64,000 nt of DNA from Paracoccaceae bacterium (GCA_012103375.1 WLWX01000001.1:3142492-3206491), one strand, 5' to 3'. Shown: positions 19,774 to 28,759, counted from the stretch's first letter. Numbers and translations: made by a program. The notes: generated from the letters alone by a model not told the origin.

Positions 19774-20676
19774 ATGGCAGGCATCAATGGCAGGGCGACG
19801 CGGGATCTGGACGATCTGTTCTGTCGGCTGGCGGATCCCGTTGCTGCAACCGAAAAGGTGTCGGATGCCGATATTCCCGAGCTGGCGAAGATGGCGTCAT
19901 CGCATAATGTTTCGACGATCCTGTATCGAAAGATAGGCGGTGCGCGTCTGGCAGCGCTGGCACCCGAGTTGGTGGCCGAGGTCGAAGGGCTGACGGCCAT
20001 GACGCTGCGCCTGGAATCGCTGCTTCCGGGATTGCGCGCTGCCTTTTCCAGCCGCGGGGTTGACCCGATAATCGTCAAAGGACCGGTCTTTGCCGAACGC
20101 CTTTATCCCGACCCGGCTGATCGCCCTTTCACCGACATTGATATTGTAGCCAGCCCAGACGACTTTGATGCAATTGGCGAAATCCTGACCGATCTTGGTC
20201 TGTATCAGCATGTGAAGGATCGGTTCGACCGGTCCGAGGCCAATCAGGAACAGAAATGGATCAGCGATGCAGACCCAAATCTTCTGATCGAGTTGCATGG
20301 CGATCTGGTTCATTATCCGGGCCTGCGCCGACGGGTGCGGCTTGGTCATGGCGAACTGATGTCGCTTGGGCCCGGGTCTGCGACGGCCCTGTTTCTGACG
20401 GCAGTGGCGCATGGGGCGCTTGGGCATAAATTTCACACTCAGCGCCTGCGCTGGCAGGCTGGCTGGATTCGGGAAATCGGATCGTTGCGGCGGTGTTTCC
20501 TGCACCGACGCGGCGCCGCGTCCAACGCTCCCTTAGGTACGACCGGCCAGGATCAATCTGGTCCACTGCCGGTATCCTCAGGCGGAATGCGCCAGATGCC
20601 GAGGTTCACTTTGTCCCGGTCCCCGGGCACGAGGGCGCGACTACGAACTTGCTGGAAAGGCTTAAGCCGGATCTGA
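19774..20676 (+). pseudogene. Nucleotidyltransferase-fold protein (NTP_transf_5-like), C-terminally truncated
   Basis: From ATG 19774 the protein reads as a family-5 nucleotidyltransferase. It has a helical N-terminus, then VDPIIVKGPVFAERLYPD and the active-site strand RPFTDIDIVASPDDF, with LLIELHGDLVHYP further on. Homology-like sequence ends near HGALGHKFH (about 20,435). Beyond that the same frame runs to 20676 through sequence that encodes a formyltransferase in another frame. The last third is therefore missing. Relatives occur next to PqqD/B2/HprK-type genes in RiPP loci, as here. The stub may be stable but is probably inactive. Confidence 0.65.
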
Positions 20677-21365
20677 TCATTTCTTCGATCTGGATGCGGA
20701 AGTTTCCGGCCAGCCATCTTTCACTGGCGCGCCTTGGTGGCGTCAATATTCACCCGGCACTGCTGCCGCTGTATCGCGGTCCGGACCCGATCAACGGCAT
20801 GATCATGGCTGGCGATATCGAAAAAGCCGGGGGTGCCACGCTGCACCTGATGAGCGAGGTTTTCGATGATGGCCCGATCATCGCAAAGATTCCGCTGCCG
20901 CTGCCGTTGTGGCGTGACCAGCCGACGATGCGGGTGGCGATGGGCAGCGCGATGTATCAACTGGTTCGCGATGATCTTTCCGGTTGGCTGTCAGGGGCAG
21001 TGACGCCGCACCACCAGCCGCCTGGCCATTGGCACAGCAAACACGACACCCTGACTGATCTGAGGTCCGATTGGCCCGCCGAGCGGTTGTTGGCAATCTC
21101 TCGCCTGTTGCTGGCCGGTTCTCGTCGGCGTCGGACGCTGAAGACACCGACGGGCGAATTCGCGCTTCCGCAGATCCTGCGGCGCATGGGCCCGCCGACC
21201 GGCGCCACTGCAAACCGGCTGAGGTTTGATTGCGCCGATGCGCGGATTGAGGCGACCGGGCGCAATTTGGCCGCCATCGCGCTTCAGCAGCACCGCAACA
21301 AATTGGCGCTTAGGCGCAGTGATCCGTTGACCGGGCTGCGATCCATCCAAGCCGGATCAGATTGA
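20430..21365 (+). pseudogene. Formyltransferase family protein, N-terminally truncated
   Basis: The frame opens after a TAA at 20427 and reads PALAGWLDSGNRIVAAVFP, consistent with the early part of a formyltransferase. It continues through KPDLIISSIWMRKFPASHL to the hallmark GGVNIHPALLPLYRGPDPI (family Asn-His region, followed by EVFDDGPIIAK). The natural start codon and first residues are gone; the first usable start is GTG 20493. It overlaps the stop of the convergent kinase gene by 9 bp. The acceptor is unknown, but the family uses 10-formyltetrahydrofolate. It is probably non-functional unless restarted internally. Confidence 0.7.
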
Positions 21366-22388
21366 GCGGTGCGGCGTCGCCTTGGCCAGCGTCGCACCAA
21401 ACACCTTTGCCGCGGATGCCAGGCCATCGGCGCCTTCGGGAACCAGCAACTCATAGGCCGGAACCGTTCGGATCAACTCGGTCAGGCGATCAAGTGCGGC
21501 AAGGTCGCGGGCTCCAAGCCCCTGCGCGCTGTGGCGCACATTGTCCGACACCAGCCGCGCCAATGCCTCGGCAGGCGGAATCTCACGCGCCTCGGCATCA
21601 GGGCCTGCCCCGCGCGCCAATGAGAATACCGCCCCGACGGGACGGCGGACATGGGGCGAGATTGGCATGTGATCGGCGAGCTTTGCGAGGGGCACCGAAC
21701 GTTCCTCACGTCTGGACCAATCCGCCAGACCATCAAGCCAGGGCAGCATCGCGACGGTCTTGCGGTGCACATTCGGATCGCGGGCCAACCCCCAGACGGA
21801 CAATCCGCCGCCGCCTTCGGTGCCTGACAGGACGGCGGCATCGTCGTTGGCCATCGCGTGCCCGGCGTGCGCCAATGACAGAGTTGTCGTCGTCTTGCCG
21901 GTGCCGCTGGGCGCGAAGATCAACCTATAGGTCTTGCCTGCAAGATCCGCCAGGCAGGCGGCATGAACCAGCGTTTGCCCGGTCAGCGCGATGGCTGAAT
22001 CCAGCACATGCATCGACATATTGAAGCTGTCGGACATGCGCGCCTGGTCGATCAGCACGATCTCGGCCGTTCCGGACGCCTCATCCACTTTTAGCGAGAC
22101 TAGGCCGGGTTGAATGAACCAGGTCACTGAACCGGCATTGTAAACGGCCACCGGTTTGCCATCTTCGCCAAAACCATCGTGCAGCAGATCTGCGCCCGCG
22201 TCCGGGGCCATCGGCGCACCGCGCCTAAGCGTCAGGGTCATCGCGACAGAAGCTTGCGTTGCCGGATCGTGCGGCTGCAACATGCCGTCATAGACGGCGG
22301 CGGCCCAATCGGGCGGACCACACACATCGAGTGTTGCGTTAACCAGATCAAATCGGGCACGGACAGGCAATCGTTCGGGGGCGGTCAT
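21357..22388 (-). CDS. HprK-related kinase A-like protein
   Basis: A 343-residue protein. An N-terminal unknown region leads to an HPr-kinase-like P-loop domain. Walker A is FAPSGTGKTTTTLSLA at about residue 170, after LVHAACLADLAGKTYRLI, and is followed by MANDDAAVL, matching the HprK fold. Kinases of this type lie in PqqD-containing cassettes and, in the paeninodin lasso peptide pathway, phosphorylate a peptide serine. The start overlaps the B2-like stop as ATGA, so this is the third gene of a minus-strand operon. The true substrate is unknown. Confidence 0.8.
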   Translation of the reverse strand: MTAPERLPVRARFDLVNATLDVCGPPDWAAAVYDGMLQPHDPATQASVAMTLTLRRGAPMAPDAGADLLHDGFGEDGKPVAVYNAGSVTWFIQPGLVSLKVDEASGTAEIVLIDQARMSDSFNMSMHVLDSAIALTGQTLVHAACLADLAGKTYRLIFAPSGTGKTTTTLSLAHAGHAMANDDAAVLSGTEGGGGLSVWGLARDPNVHRKTVAMLPWLDGLADWSRREERSVPLAKLADHMPISPHVRRPVGAVFSLARGAGPDAEAREIPPAEALARLVSDNVRHSAQGLGARDLAALDRLTELIRTVPAYELLVPEGADGLASAAKVFGATLAKATPHRSI

Positions 22389-22822
22389 GCAGGTGTGGGC
22401 CTCGGGAATTCCATCAGGTCGGTCATGCCGTCCTCACGGTCGCTGATCACCGGCGTGTCATTCAGACAGACCCAGCAATGGGCATCCAGCTTTTCAGTGG
22501 CAAGCGATTTTTCGACCAATGCGAATTTGAGCACCGGATCAAACCCTGCCTTGCGCAGGTACTTGAAACCCAGCAGCCCGCCACGCATGCAACGGCGATG
22601 CCGCATCAGGATCGGGTGTTTGACCGAACGGCGCACCCGGCGGACGATGAAGTCAGCGCTGACACCGTTCCAGCGCGGGTCAGGTGCAACATCGGCCCAA
22701 GCCAGCGCAACGCTCAGGTCCGTGTCGCCGATCTGATAGGGCAGTTTGCGCGCGTCCAGCCAGATGTCCCATCCCAACGCGATGCGGCGCGCGAAGGGCA
22801 ATTGACCGGATCCCTCAGGCAC
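22385..22822 (-). CDS. Lasso peptide biosynthesis B2-type protease (transglutaminase fold)
   Basis: About 145 residues from GTG 22822, which overlaps the PqqD stop by 8 bp; an ATG at 22861 would add 13 residues. The second half holds the B2 triad pattern: Cys in HRRCMRGGLLGFKYLR, His in DAHCWVCLND, and Asp in PVISDRED. In lasso peptide pathways this domain cuts the leader from a precursor delivered by the PqqD-like B1 domain. No lasso cyclase (asparagine synthetase-like) or obvious precursor gene is adjacent, so the peptide being cut is unknown. Confidence 0.75.
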   Translation of the reverse strand: MPEGSGQLPFARRIALGWDIWLDARKLPYQIGDTDLSVALAWADVAPDPRWNGVSADFIVRRVRRSVKHPILMRHRRCMRGGLLGFKYLRKAGFDPVLKFALVEKSLATEKLDAHCWVCLNDTPVISDREDGMTDLMEFPRPTPA

Positions 22823-23102
22823 CTGCGCCGACGACAACGCCGTCCTTGGCCAGCGGTGCAATCATCTCGATCAGATCCGGGATCAGGATGTCCGGCGTAA
22901 CCTCAAAATCATCCGTCATCCGGGTGGCGATGTCAGACAGGCTTGACGTTCCATCCAGTCGACCAAGAAAATCCATCGCCGTTTCGTTGCAGGTGTAAAT
23001 CTCGCCCGTTGTCGTCATCAGAACGACGCCCGTTTCGCCGACCGCGCGCATCGTGGCACTTGGCGAAAGGCTGAGAACCGAGGTTTCGGCGATCTGGGTC
23101 AT
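22815..23102 (-). CDS. PqqD-family peptide chaperone (RRE domain)
   Basis: A 95-residue protein with the PqqD winged-helix pattern: VVLMTTTGEIYTCNETAMDF, then LDGTSSLSDIATRMTDDF and a C-terminal helix. PqqD-like domains bind leader peptides of ribosomally made precursors and present them to modifying enzymes. It is first in the operon with B2 and the kinase, with AGGAGA before the ATG. It is divergent from the ligase gene across 69 bp, a shared promoter region. The arrangement fits the HPr-rel-A type of cassette. Confidence 0.75.
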   Translation of the reverse strand: MTQIAETSVLSLSPSATMRAVGETGVVLMTTTGEIYTCNETAMDFLGRLDGTSSLSDIATRMTDDFEVTPDILIPDLIEMIAPLAKDGVVVGAGA

Positions 23103-23171
23103 TGCGGGTCTCCTTGTCGGCGGGAACTTATCCAAGCCCCTTGCGTCTGGCCAGTCACAAACGCACCCAAT

Positions 23172-24620
23172 ATGGTTGGCGTTCAATCAAAGGTTTCGGA
23201 TCGGGATGCTGTGACGCTGAATACGGGAATTGAAGGCTTGCTGGGCCCCGGTTGCCGGCTGAGCGACCATCGCACCAGGCGCGCGCTGGATCGCGATGCG
23301 CTGTTGGCGCGGTCGCAAGCCTGTGCAGCCGGATTGCTGCAAAACGGCTGCCAGCGCGGTGATCGGGTTGTGATCGCAGTGGCTGATCCGCTGGCCGTGA
23401 TCGTCGCGCTGTTTGCCTGTTGGCGGGCCGGTTTGATTGCGGTGCTGGTCAATCCCGCGATTGTCGCGGCTGAGCGGCACCGCGTGACCGCGGCGACTGG
23501 CGCGGCCCTTTGGCTGGATACCGACGATGATCTGGGCGGCACTTCAGCCGCAACAATGGAGCCACTTGAACCGCACGATCCGGCGTTGATCCTGATGACA
23601 TCGGGAACCACCGGCGTGCCGAAGGGTATCACGCTGACGCTTAGCGCGCTGTTTGCGCGGGTTCACAGCAATGGCTCGCAAATCGGCGCGCCGACGTTAG
23701 CGCGTACATTGTCCGTCCTGCCTGTGTTTTTCGGGCACGGGCTGATCGGGACAATCATGACGCCACTGGCGGCGGGCGGTCATGTCATCTTGTGGCCGAC
23801 GCCCGCGCTTGGCGAAGTGGCGCAATTGGGCGACGTTCTGGATCAGACACAGGCCGGGTTCCTCAGCGCGGTTCCGAGTTTCTGGAGGATGGCACTGCGC
23901 CTGTCCCAGCCGCCCGGAACGGCGCTGAAACAGGTACACGTCGGTTCGGAAGTGCTGAGTGCGGAACTTTGGCAGGGTATCGCGGACTGGTCCGGAACGC
24001 GCAACGTTCTGAACATGTACGGGTTGACCAAAACCGCAAACTGGGTTGGCGGCGCGGGTCTGGATCAGGCGGCCGGGAAAACCGGCTTCGTTGGCCGCCC
24101 CTGGCTGGGGGATATGGCCGTTCTTGATGAGGCTGGAGTGATCCACGTATCCGGTACAGGAGAGGTTCTGTTGCGCAGCGACGCCTGCATGGCTGGCATC
24201 TGGGGCGATCCGAATGCGACCGAGGCCGCCTTTTTCGATGGCTGGCTTCGCACCTGTGACCTGGGGGAATTGGACGACGCGGGTCTGACGCTGAAAGGGC
24301 GGTTGAAGTCGCTGATCAACCGGGGCGGCGTCAAAATTCTGGCCGAAGAGATCGAGCAGATGCTGGAGCGCCACCCCGATGTGATCGAAGCTGCAGCCTT
24401 TGCCTTGCCCGATCCGGTGTCAGGCGAAGCGGTCGGCGCCGCCGTCGTCATGCGCAAGGATGCGGACCTGCCCGCGGATGCGCTGCGCGATTGGTGTCGC
24501 GGCGAAGTCCGGGCCGAGGCCGTTCCGTCACGGATTGCCATTCTCGATACGCTTGTGCGAAATGATCGTGGTAAACTCATGCGGGATGCGACGCGCGATC
24601 TGGTTCTGGACACCGGATAG
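23172..24620 (+). CDS. AMP-forming acyl-CoA/acyl-ACP ligase
   Basis: A 482-residue ANL-superfamily adenylating enzyme. Visible core motifs are the P-loop LILMTSGTTGVPKGITLT at about 140, the A5-like NMYGLTKTANW at about 280, TCDLGELDDAGLTLKGRLKSL (A7/A8) at about 360 and a C-terminal lysine in RNDRGKLMRD (A10). It would activate a carboxylate as acyl-adenylate and hand it to CoA or to the ACP encoded two genes downstream. The substrate is not predictable by eye. It heads an operon with GNAT and ACP, divergent from the PqqD cassette. Confidence 0.85.
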   Translation: MVGVQSKVSDRDAVTLNTGIEGLLGPGCRLSDHRTRRALDRDALLARSQACAAGLLQNGCQRGDRVVIAVADPLAVIVALFACWRAGLIAVLVNPAIVAAERHRVTAATGAALWLDTDDDLGGTSAATMEPLEPHDPALILMTSGTTGVPKGITLTLSALFARVHSNGSQIGAPTLARTLSVLPVFFGHGLIGTIMTPLAAGGHVILWPTPALGEVAQLGDVLDQTQAGFLSAVPSFWRMALRLSQPPGTALKQVHVGSEVLSAELWQGIADWSGTRNVLNMYGLTKTANWVGGAGLDQAAGKTGFVGRPWLGDMAVLDEAGVIHVSGTGEVLLRSDACMAGIWGDPNATEAAFFDGWLRTCDLGELDDAGLTLKGRLKSLINRGGVKILAEEIEQMLERHPDVIEAAAFALPDPVSGEAVGAAVVMRKDADLPADALRDWCRGEVRAEAVPSRIAILDTLVRNDRGKLMRDATRDLVLDTG

Positions 24621-24664
24621 TTGGGTCAGCGGCCCTGCTGGCTTCGAAAGCAACAGACTGACCG

Positions 24665-25249
24665 ATGAGCTGGATAAACAAACCCCGTGACCTGCACTTT
24701 GATCAGGCGCTGCAGACCGACAGGTTCGAGTTGCGCCCGCTCAGCCTGTGGCAGGCCTGGCGGCTTGGTGCAAACAACTGGCTGGACGATCCCGAACTGG
24801 CAAGCGCGATCACGGCGGCGCCTTTGCGGGGGTCGCAATGGCGATTGTTTCGGCGGATGGCAAAGCCAAACGGGCGAACGCGGTTCACATACGGGATATT
24901 CCCGCATGGCTCGGACCACGCGATCGGGGTCGAATCGGTGCAGCTGCGCAATTATCGGACTGCCCATCTGGCGGTCTTGATTCATAATCGTGACTGGTGG
25001 GGCAAAGGCGTGGTGGTCGAAGTGCGCGGACGCGTTATTCCTCATCTATTCGAAAGTGATCGTGTGGGGCGCATTCAGGGCCAGGTTGAGGGACGGAATT
25101 TCGCGTCGATCTTCAACTATCGCAAACTTGGTTTCGACCATGTCGGAACCTTCCACCAATGTATCTGGAGCACGGCTGAAGGCGCCCCGGCCGATCATCT
25201 GCTGTTCGAGATGATGGAAGACAATTGGCACAAGCGGGGCGCGGCATGA
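24665..25249 (+). CDS. GNAT family acyltransferase
   Basis: A 194-residue RimJ/RimL-like N-acyltransferase. The N-terminus reads TDRFELRPLSLWQAWRL. Middle strands give GVESVQLRNYRTAHLAV, and the acyl-CoA-binding loop lies around NRDWWGKGVVVEVRGRVIPHLF. The C-terminal motif B region reads GRIQGQVEGRNFASIFNYRKLGF, the usual NxxSxxxxxKxGF pattern. Its place between ligase and ACP genes suggests it transfers an acyl group from the carrier protein rather than from acetyl-CoA, but that is inference. It ends in an ATGA overlap with the ACP gene. Confidence 0.8.
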   Translation: MSWINKPRDLHFDQALQTDRFELRPLSLWQAWRLGANNWLDDPELASAITAAPLRGSQWRLFRRMAKPNGRTRFTYGIFPHGSDHAIGVESVQLRNYRTAHLAVLIHNRDWWGKGVVVEVRGRVIPHLFESDRVGRIQGQVEGRNFASIFNYRKLGFDHVGTFHQCIWSTAEGAPADHLLFEMMEDNWHKRGAA

Positions 25250-25461
25250 GCGTCGACGCCGCGCAAGCCCTGGTGGCCGGGGCGCTGGGCCGCGATGGTG
25301 TCGCGCCGACCGATGGAATTGCCACGCTGGCCGAGTGGGACAGCCTGGGCCATATGCACATCGTTCTGGCGATCGAGGCTGCGCGCGGGCAGCAGCTTTC
25401 GCCCGAACAGATCGTCTCGATCGGGACTGTGTCGGATGTGGCGGCCTGCCTTGATGAGTGA
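25246..25461 (+). CDS. Acyl carrier protein
   Basis: A 71-residue acidic helical protein carrying the phosphopantetheine attachment motif EWDSLGHMHIVLAIE, with the serine at about residue 35. It is shorter than housekeeping AcpP and has a different surface pattern, so it is a pathway-specific carrier. The start overlaps the GNAT stop by 4 bp and the gene ends 8 bp into the next small ORF. It is expected to be loaded by the upstream ligase. No phosphopantetheinyl transferase gene is nearby, so a cellular one must act on it. Confidence 0.85.
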   Translation: MSVDAAQALVAGALGRDGVAPTDGIATLAEWDSLGHMHIVLAIEAARGQQLSPEQIVSIGTVSDVAACLDE

Positions 25462-25552
25462 TTTCCGCAATCGTCCGTCGTGTCCTTGCTGGACACCGCA
25501 AGGCAGCTGGGTCATGGATTGGGGTGTCTTTTACGAAATCTTTAGTAGGTGA
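25454..25552 (+). CDS. Candidate 32-residue peptide ORF overlapping the ACP gene
   Basis: ATG 25454 overlaps the ACP stop by 8 bp and opens a 32-codon frame (begins MSDFRNRPSCPCWTP, ends FYEIFSR). It ends 8 bp before the glpD ATG. The product is unusually rich in Cys, Trp, Phe, Tyr and Pro. The overlap would allow coupled translation from the ACP gene. It could be a small peptide substrate of the neighbouring cassette, a leader for glpD, or a chance frame. I have no family match. Confidence 0.3.
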   Translation: MSDFRNRPSCPCWTPQGSWVMDWGVFYEIFSR

Positions 25553-25560
25553 CCCGCCGC

Positions 25561-27129
25561 ATGGCCGAAATGACGGATCCGGTTGACATCTTCATCATCG
25601 GTGGCGGCATCAACGGCTGTGGCATCGCACGTGACGCCGCCGGTCGCGGCCTGAGTGTTGCACTGGCCGAAATGAACGATCTTGCATCAGCCACGTCTTC
25701 CGCTTCGACCAAGTTGTTTCATGGCGGTTTGCGGTATCTGGAATACCTTGAATTCCGGCTGGTCCGTGAGGCGCTGATCGAGCGTGAGAATCTGCTGGTT
25801 GCGATGCCGCATATCGCCTGGCCGATGCGCTTTGTCCTGCCCTATCACAAGGACATGCGGTTCGAGGGGGAGACGCCGGTATCGCGGATGCTGTCGGTCG
25901 TGATGCCCTGGTTAAAGGGGCGTCGCCCCGGTGCAATGATCCGGGCGGGGCTGTTCCTTTATGACCATCTGGGCGGGCGAAAAATCCTGCCCGCGACGAA
26001 AACGCTGAACCTGCGCAGCGATCCTGCTGGTGCGCCGCTGCAGGATCAATTCGTCAAAGCCTATGAGTATTCCGACTGCTGGATCCAGGATTCGCGGCTG
26101 GTGTCACTGAACGCGCGGGACGCGGCAGAGCGCGGCGCACGGGTTATGACGCGCACCAAGGTCACTGCGGCCGAACGTGTGAGCGACCTGTGGCAGGTCA
26201 CGCTGCAGCACGAAGATGGCAGCGCCGAAACGCTGAGCGCCCGCGCGTTGGTCAATGCGGGGGGGCCGTGGGTCGAGGACGTGATCCGCAACACGGTGCG
26301 CATCAACTCGACCGAGGGCGTGCGGCTGGTGCGGGGCAGTCATATCGTTGTGTCGAAGCTTTATAATCATGACCGCTGCTATTTCTTCCAGGGCACCGAC
26401 GGGCGGATCATCTTTGCGATACCCTATGAGGATGAATTCACCCTGATCGGCACCACCGACCAGGATCAGGAGGGGCCGCCGGGCCCGGTCGAGATTACCG
26501 AAGCCGAGGTCGCGTATCTGTGTAATTTCGTCTCGGGCTATCTGAAGGTGCCGGTTGTGCCGGACGATGTGGTGTGGACCTATTCCGGGGTGCGGCCGCT
26601 TTATGATGACGGGGCGAAATCGGCGACGGCGGCAACGCGGGATTATGTGTTGTCGCTGAACACGGACGGGCCTGCGCCGCTGCTGAACGTCTTTGGCGGC
26701 AAGATCACGACCTATCGGAAACTCGCCGAGCATGCGTTGGAAAAACTGGCAAAGCAGATGGGGTTCCCGCAGGCGGGCTGGACGGCGCGAGTGCCCTTGC
26801 CGGGCGGGGATTTCCCGGTGGATGGTGTGGCGGCGCTGCGCGCGAAACTGCTGGAGGAATATCCGTTTCTTGGCAGTGAGCGCGTGAACCGCTTGATCCG
26901 GGTCTACGGCACGGATGCCTGGGCGATGCTGGGCAAGGCGACTTCGGATGCCGATCTTGGTCGTGATTTCGGCGGTACAATCACCGAGGCCGAAGTCCGC
27001 TGGCTGATGACGCATGAATTTGCCAAAGGTGCTGCGGATGTGGTCTGGCGGCGCACCAAGCGGGGGCTGCGGATGAGCGCGGATCAGATTGCACAGTTGG
27101 GCGATTGGATGCGTGACGCGCGGCGTTGA
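25561..27129 (+). CDS. glpD: Aerobic glycerol-3-phosphate dehydrogenase
   Basis: A 522-residue FAD enzyme oxidising glycerol-3-phosphate to dihydroxyacetone phosphate and passing electrons to quinone at the membrane. The N-terminal dinucleotide fold reads FIIGGGINGCGIARDAAGRG and is followed by SSASTKLFHGGLRYLE. GTTDQDQEGP and YSGVRPL mark the substrate domain, and the C-terminal helical domain ends in RRTKRGLRM. AGGTG before the ATG at 25561 supports this start; a GTG at 25549 is an alternative. It is followed by glpK and is likely co-transcribed with it, possibly also with the ACP operon because no terminator is visible between them. Confidence 0.95.
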   Translation: MAEMTDPVDIFIIGGGINGCGIARDAAGRGLSVALAEMNDLASATSSASTKLFHGGLRYLEYLEFRLVREALIERENLLVAMPHIAWPMRFVLPYHKDMRFEGETPVSRMLSVVMPWLKGRRPGAMIRAGLFLYDHLGGRKILPATKTLNLRSDPAGAPLQDQFVKAYEYSDCWIQDSRLVSLNARDAAERGARVMTRTKVTAAERVSDLWQVTLQHEDGSAETLSARALVNAGGPWVEDVIRNTVRINSTEGVRLVRGSHIVVSKLYNHDRCYFFQGTDGRIIFAIPYEDEFTLIGTTDQDQEGPPGPVEITEAEVAYLCNFVSGYLKVPVVPDDVVWTYSGVRPLYDDGAKSATAATRDYVLSLNTDGPAPLLNVFGGKITTYRKLAEHALEKLAKQMGFPQAGWTARVPLPGGDFPVDGVAALRAKLLEEYPFLGSERVNRLIRVYGTDAWAMLGKATSDADLGRDFGGTITEAEVRWLMTHEFAKGAADVVWRRTKRGLRMSADQIAQLGDWMRDARR

Positions 27130-27177
27130 CAGCGGGCGCGCCAGGGCGGATTTTCCGATGACATGGCGGAGGACAAG

Positions 27178-28677
27178 ATGGCCAATCATATTCTGGCGAT
27201 AGATCAGGGAACCACATCCAGCCGGGCCATCGTGTTCGACGCTGATCTGAAAATCGTCGCCTCGGCGCAGGAGGAGTTCGAACAGCACTTCCCGGCCTCG
27301 GGCTGGGTCGAGCATGATCCCGGTGATCTGTGGTCAACGGTGCAGTCGACCTGTCGTGCGGCGCTGGACAAGGCCGGGTTGGCCGCGACGGACATTGCCG
27401 CCATCGGCATTACCAACCAACGCGAAACCGTGGTGGTCTGGGACAAGACCACCGGTGCGCCGATCCATAACGCGATCGTCTGGCAAGACCGCCGTACAGC
27501 CGCGCTGTGTCGAGAGTTGGTGGAGGCCGGTCACGAGCCGATGGTCACGGAAAAAACCGGCCTGCTGCTGGACCCGTATTTTTCCGGCACCAAGCTGAAG
27601 TGGTTGCTGGATGAGGTCGAGGGCGCGAGAGGAAAAGCCGAGGCCGGTGACCTGTTGTTCGGCACCGTCGACAGCTTTCTGATCTGGAAGATGACCGGCG
27701 GCGCGCGTCATGTAACGGATGCGACCAACGCGGCGCGCACGCTGCTCTATAATATCCGCGCGGGACAATGGGACGCCGATATTTGCGACCTGTTGGGTAT
27801 TCCGATGGCGATGCTGCCCGAGGTTCTGGATTGCGCGGCTGACTTTGGGGTGGCAGGCGCCGATCTTATTGGGGCCGAGGTGCCCATTCTGGGCGTGGCG
27901 GGCGATCAGCAGGCGGCGACTGTCGGGCAGGCCTGTTTCCAGGCCGGGATGCTGAAATCCACCTATGGGACGGGCTGTTTCGCGTTGCTGAACACAGGCG
28001 ATACGCTGGTAACCTCGCAAAATCGGCTGTTGGGGACGATTGCCTATCAGTTCGACGGGGTGCCGACCTATGCGCTGGAAGGCTCGATCTTTGTGGCCGG
28101 GGCGGTGGTGCAATGGCTGCGCGATGGCTTGCAGATCATTGCCGATGCGAAAGAAACGCAGCCGCTGGCAGAAAGCGCCGACGCGGGGCAGGACGTTGTT
28201 CTGGTACCCGCATTTACCGGCATGGGCGCGCCCTATTGGCAGCCGGAATGCCGGGGTGCTGTCTTCGGGCTGACGCGGGCCACGGGCCCGGCCGAGATGG
28301 CGCGGGCTGCGCTGGAAAGCGTCGGCTATCAGACCCGCGATTTGCTGGAGGCGATGCAGGCGGATTGGGCCGACAGCCAGGGGGATGCGGCGCAATCGGC
28401 ACTGCGGGTCGATGGCGGGATGAGCGCCTCTGACTGGGCGATGCAGTTCCTGTCGGACATCATCGACGCGCCGGTTGATCGGCCGGAAGTGCTGGAAACG
28501 ACCGCGCTGGGCGCCGCCTGGCTGGCCGGAATGCGCGCCGGGATTTACCCGGATCAGGCAGGGTTCGCGAAGACCTGGGCGCTGGAGCGTCATTTTGAGC
28601 CGCAGATGGATGACGCGACCCGGGCCGAGAAATATGATCGTTGGGGGCGGGCGGTTCAGGCGACTTTGGGCGTTTGA
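27178..28677 (+). CDS. glpK: Glycerol kinase
   Basis: A 499-residue FGGY kinase converting glycerol to glycerol-3-phosphate. The N-terminus [16 protein letters not shown] and the phosphate motif [13 protein letters not shown] are clear. The FGGY signature 2 region [21 protein letters not shown] is intact and the C-terminal ATP site reads [25 protein letters not shown] lies just before ATG 27178; the in-frame ATG at 27163 is less well placed. It is paired with glpD for glycerol use. No glpF or glpR is visible nearby. Confidence 0.96.
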   Translation: MANHILAIDQGTTSSRAIVFDADLKIVASAQEEFEQHFPASGWVEHDPGDLWSTVQSTCRAALDKAGLAATDIAAIGITNQRETVVVWDKTTGAPIHNAIVWQDRRTAALCRELVEAGHEPMVTEKTGLLLDPYFSGTKLKWLLDEVEGARGKAEAGDLLFGTVDSFLIWKMTGGARHVTDATNAARTLLYNIRAGQWDADICDLLGIPMAMLPEVLDCAADFGVAGADLIGAEVPILGVAGDQQAATVGQACFQAGMLKSTYGTGCFALLNTGDTLVTSQNRLLGTIAYQFDGVPTYALEGSIFVAGAVVQWLRDGLQIIADAKETQPLAESADAGQDVVLVPAFTGMGAPYWQPECRGAVFGLTRATGPAEMARAALESVGYQTRDLLEAMQADWADSQGDAAQSALRVDGGMSASDWAMQFLSDIIDAPVDRPEVLETTALGAAWLAGMRAGIYPDQAGFAKTWALERHFEPQMDDATRAEKYDRWGRAVQATLGV

Positions 28678-28716
28678 GCGGTGTGGCATCGCTGCCGGAA
28701 GCGCGGGTTGATAGAT

Positions 28717-28740
28717 GCGCCTCCGGCGGGGATATTTTTG
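28717..28740 (+). terminator. Rhodobacteraceae-type GC hairpin with T-run after glpK
   Basis: GCGCCTCCGGCGGGGATATTTTTG contains a short CCTCCGGCGGGG hairpin followed by TATTTTT. A near-identical motif follows preA at about 39,070. It probably acts as a terminator. Confidence 0.5.
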
Positions 28741-28759
28741 GGTCAATGATGTTCCGAGG

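Noticed and set aside
21357-23102. A complete lasso peptide cluster
   Set aside because: PqqD-like and B2-like genes are present but no asparagine-synthetase-type cyclase and no recognisable precursor, so the product class is left open.
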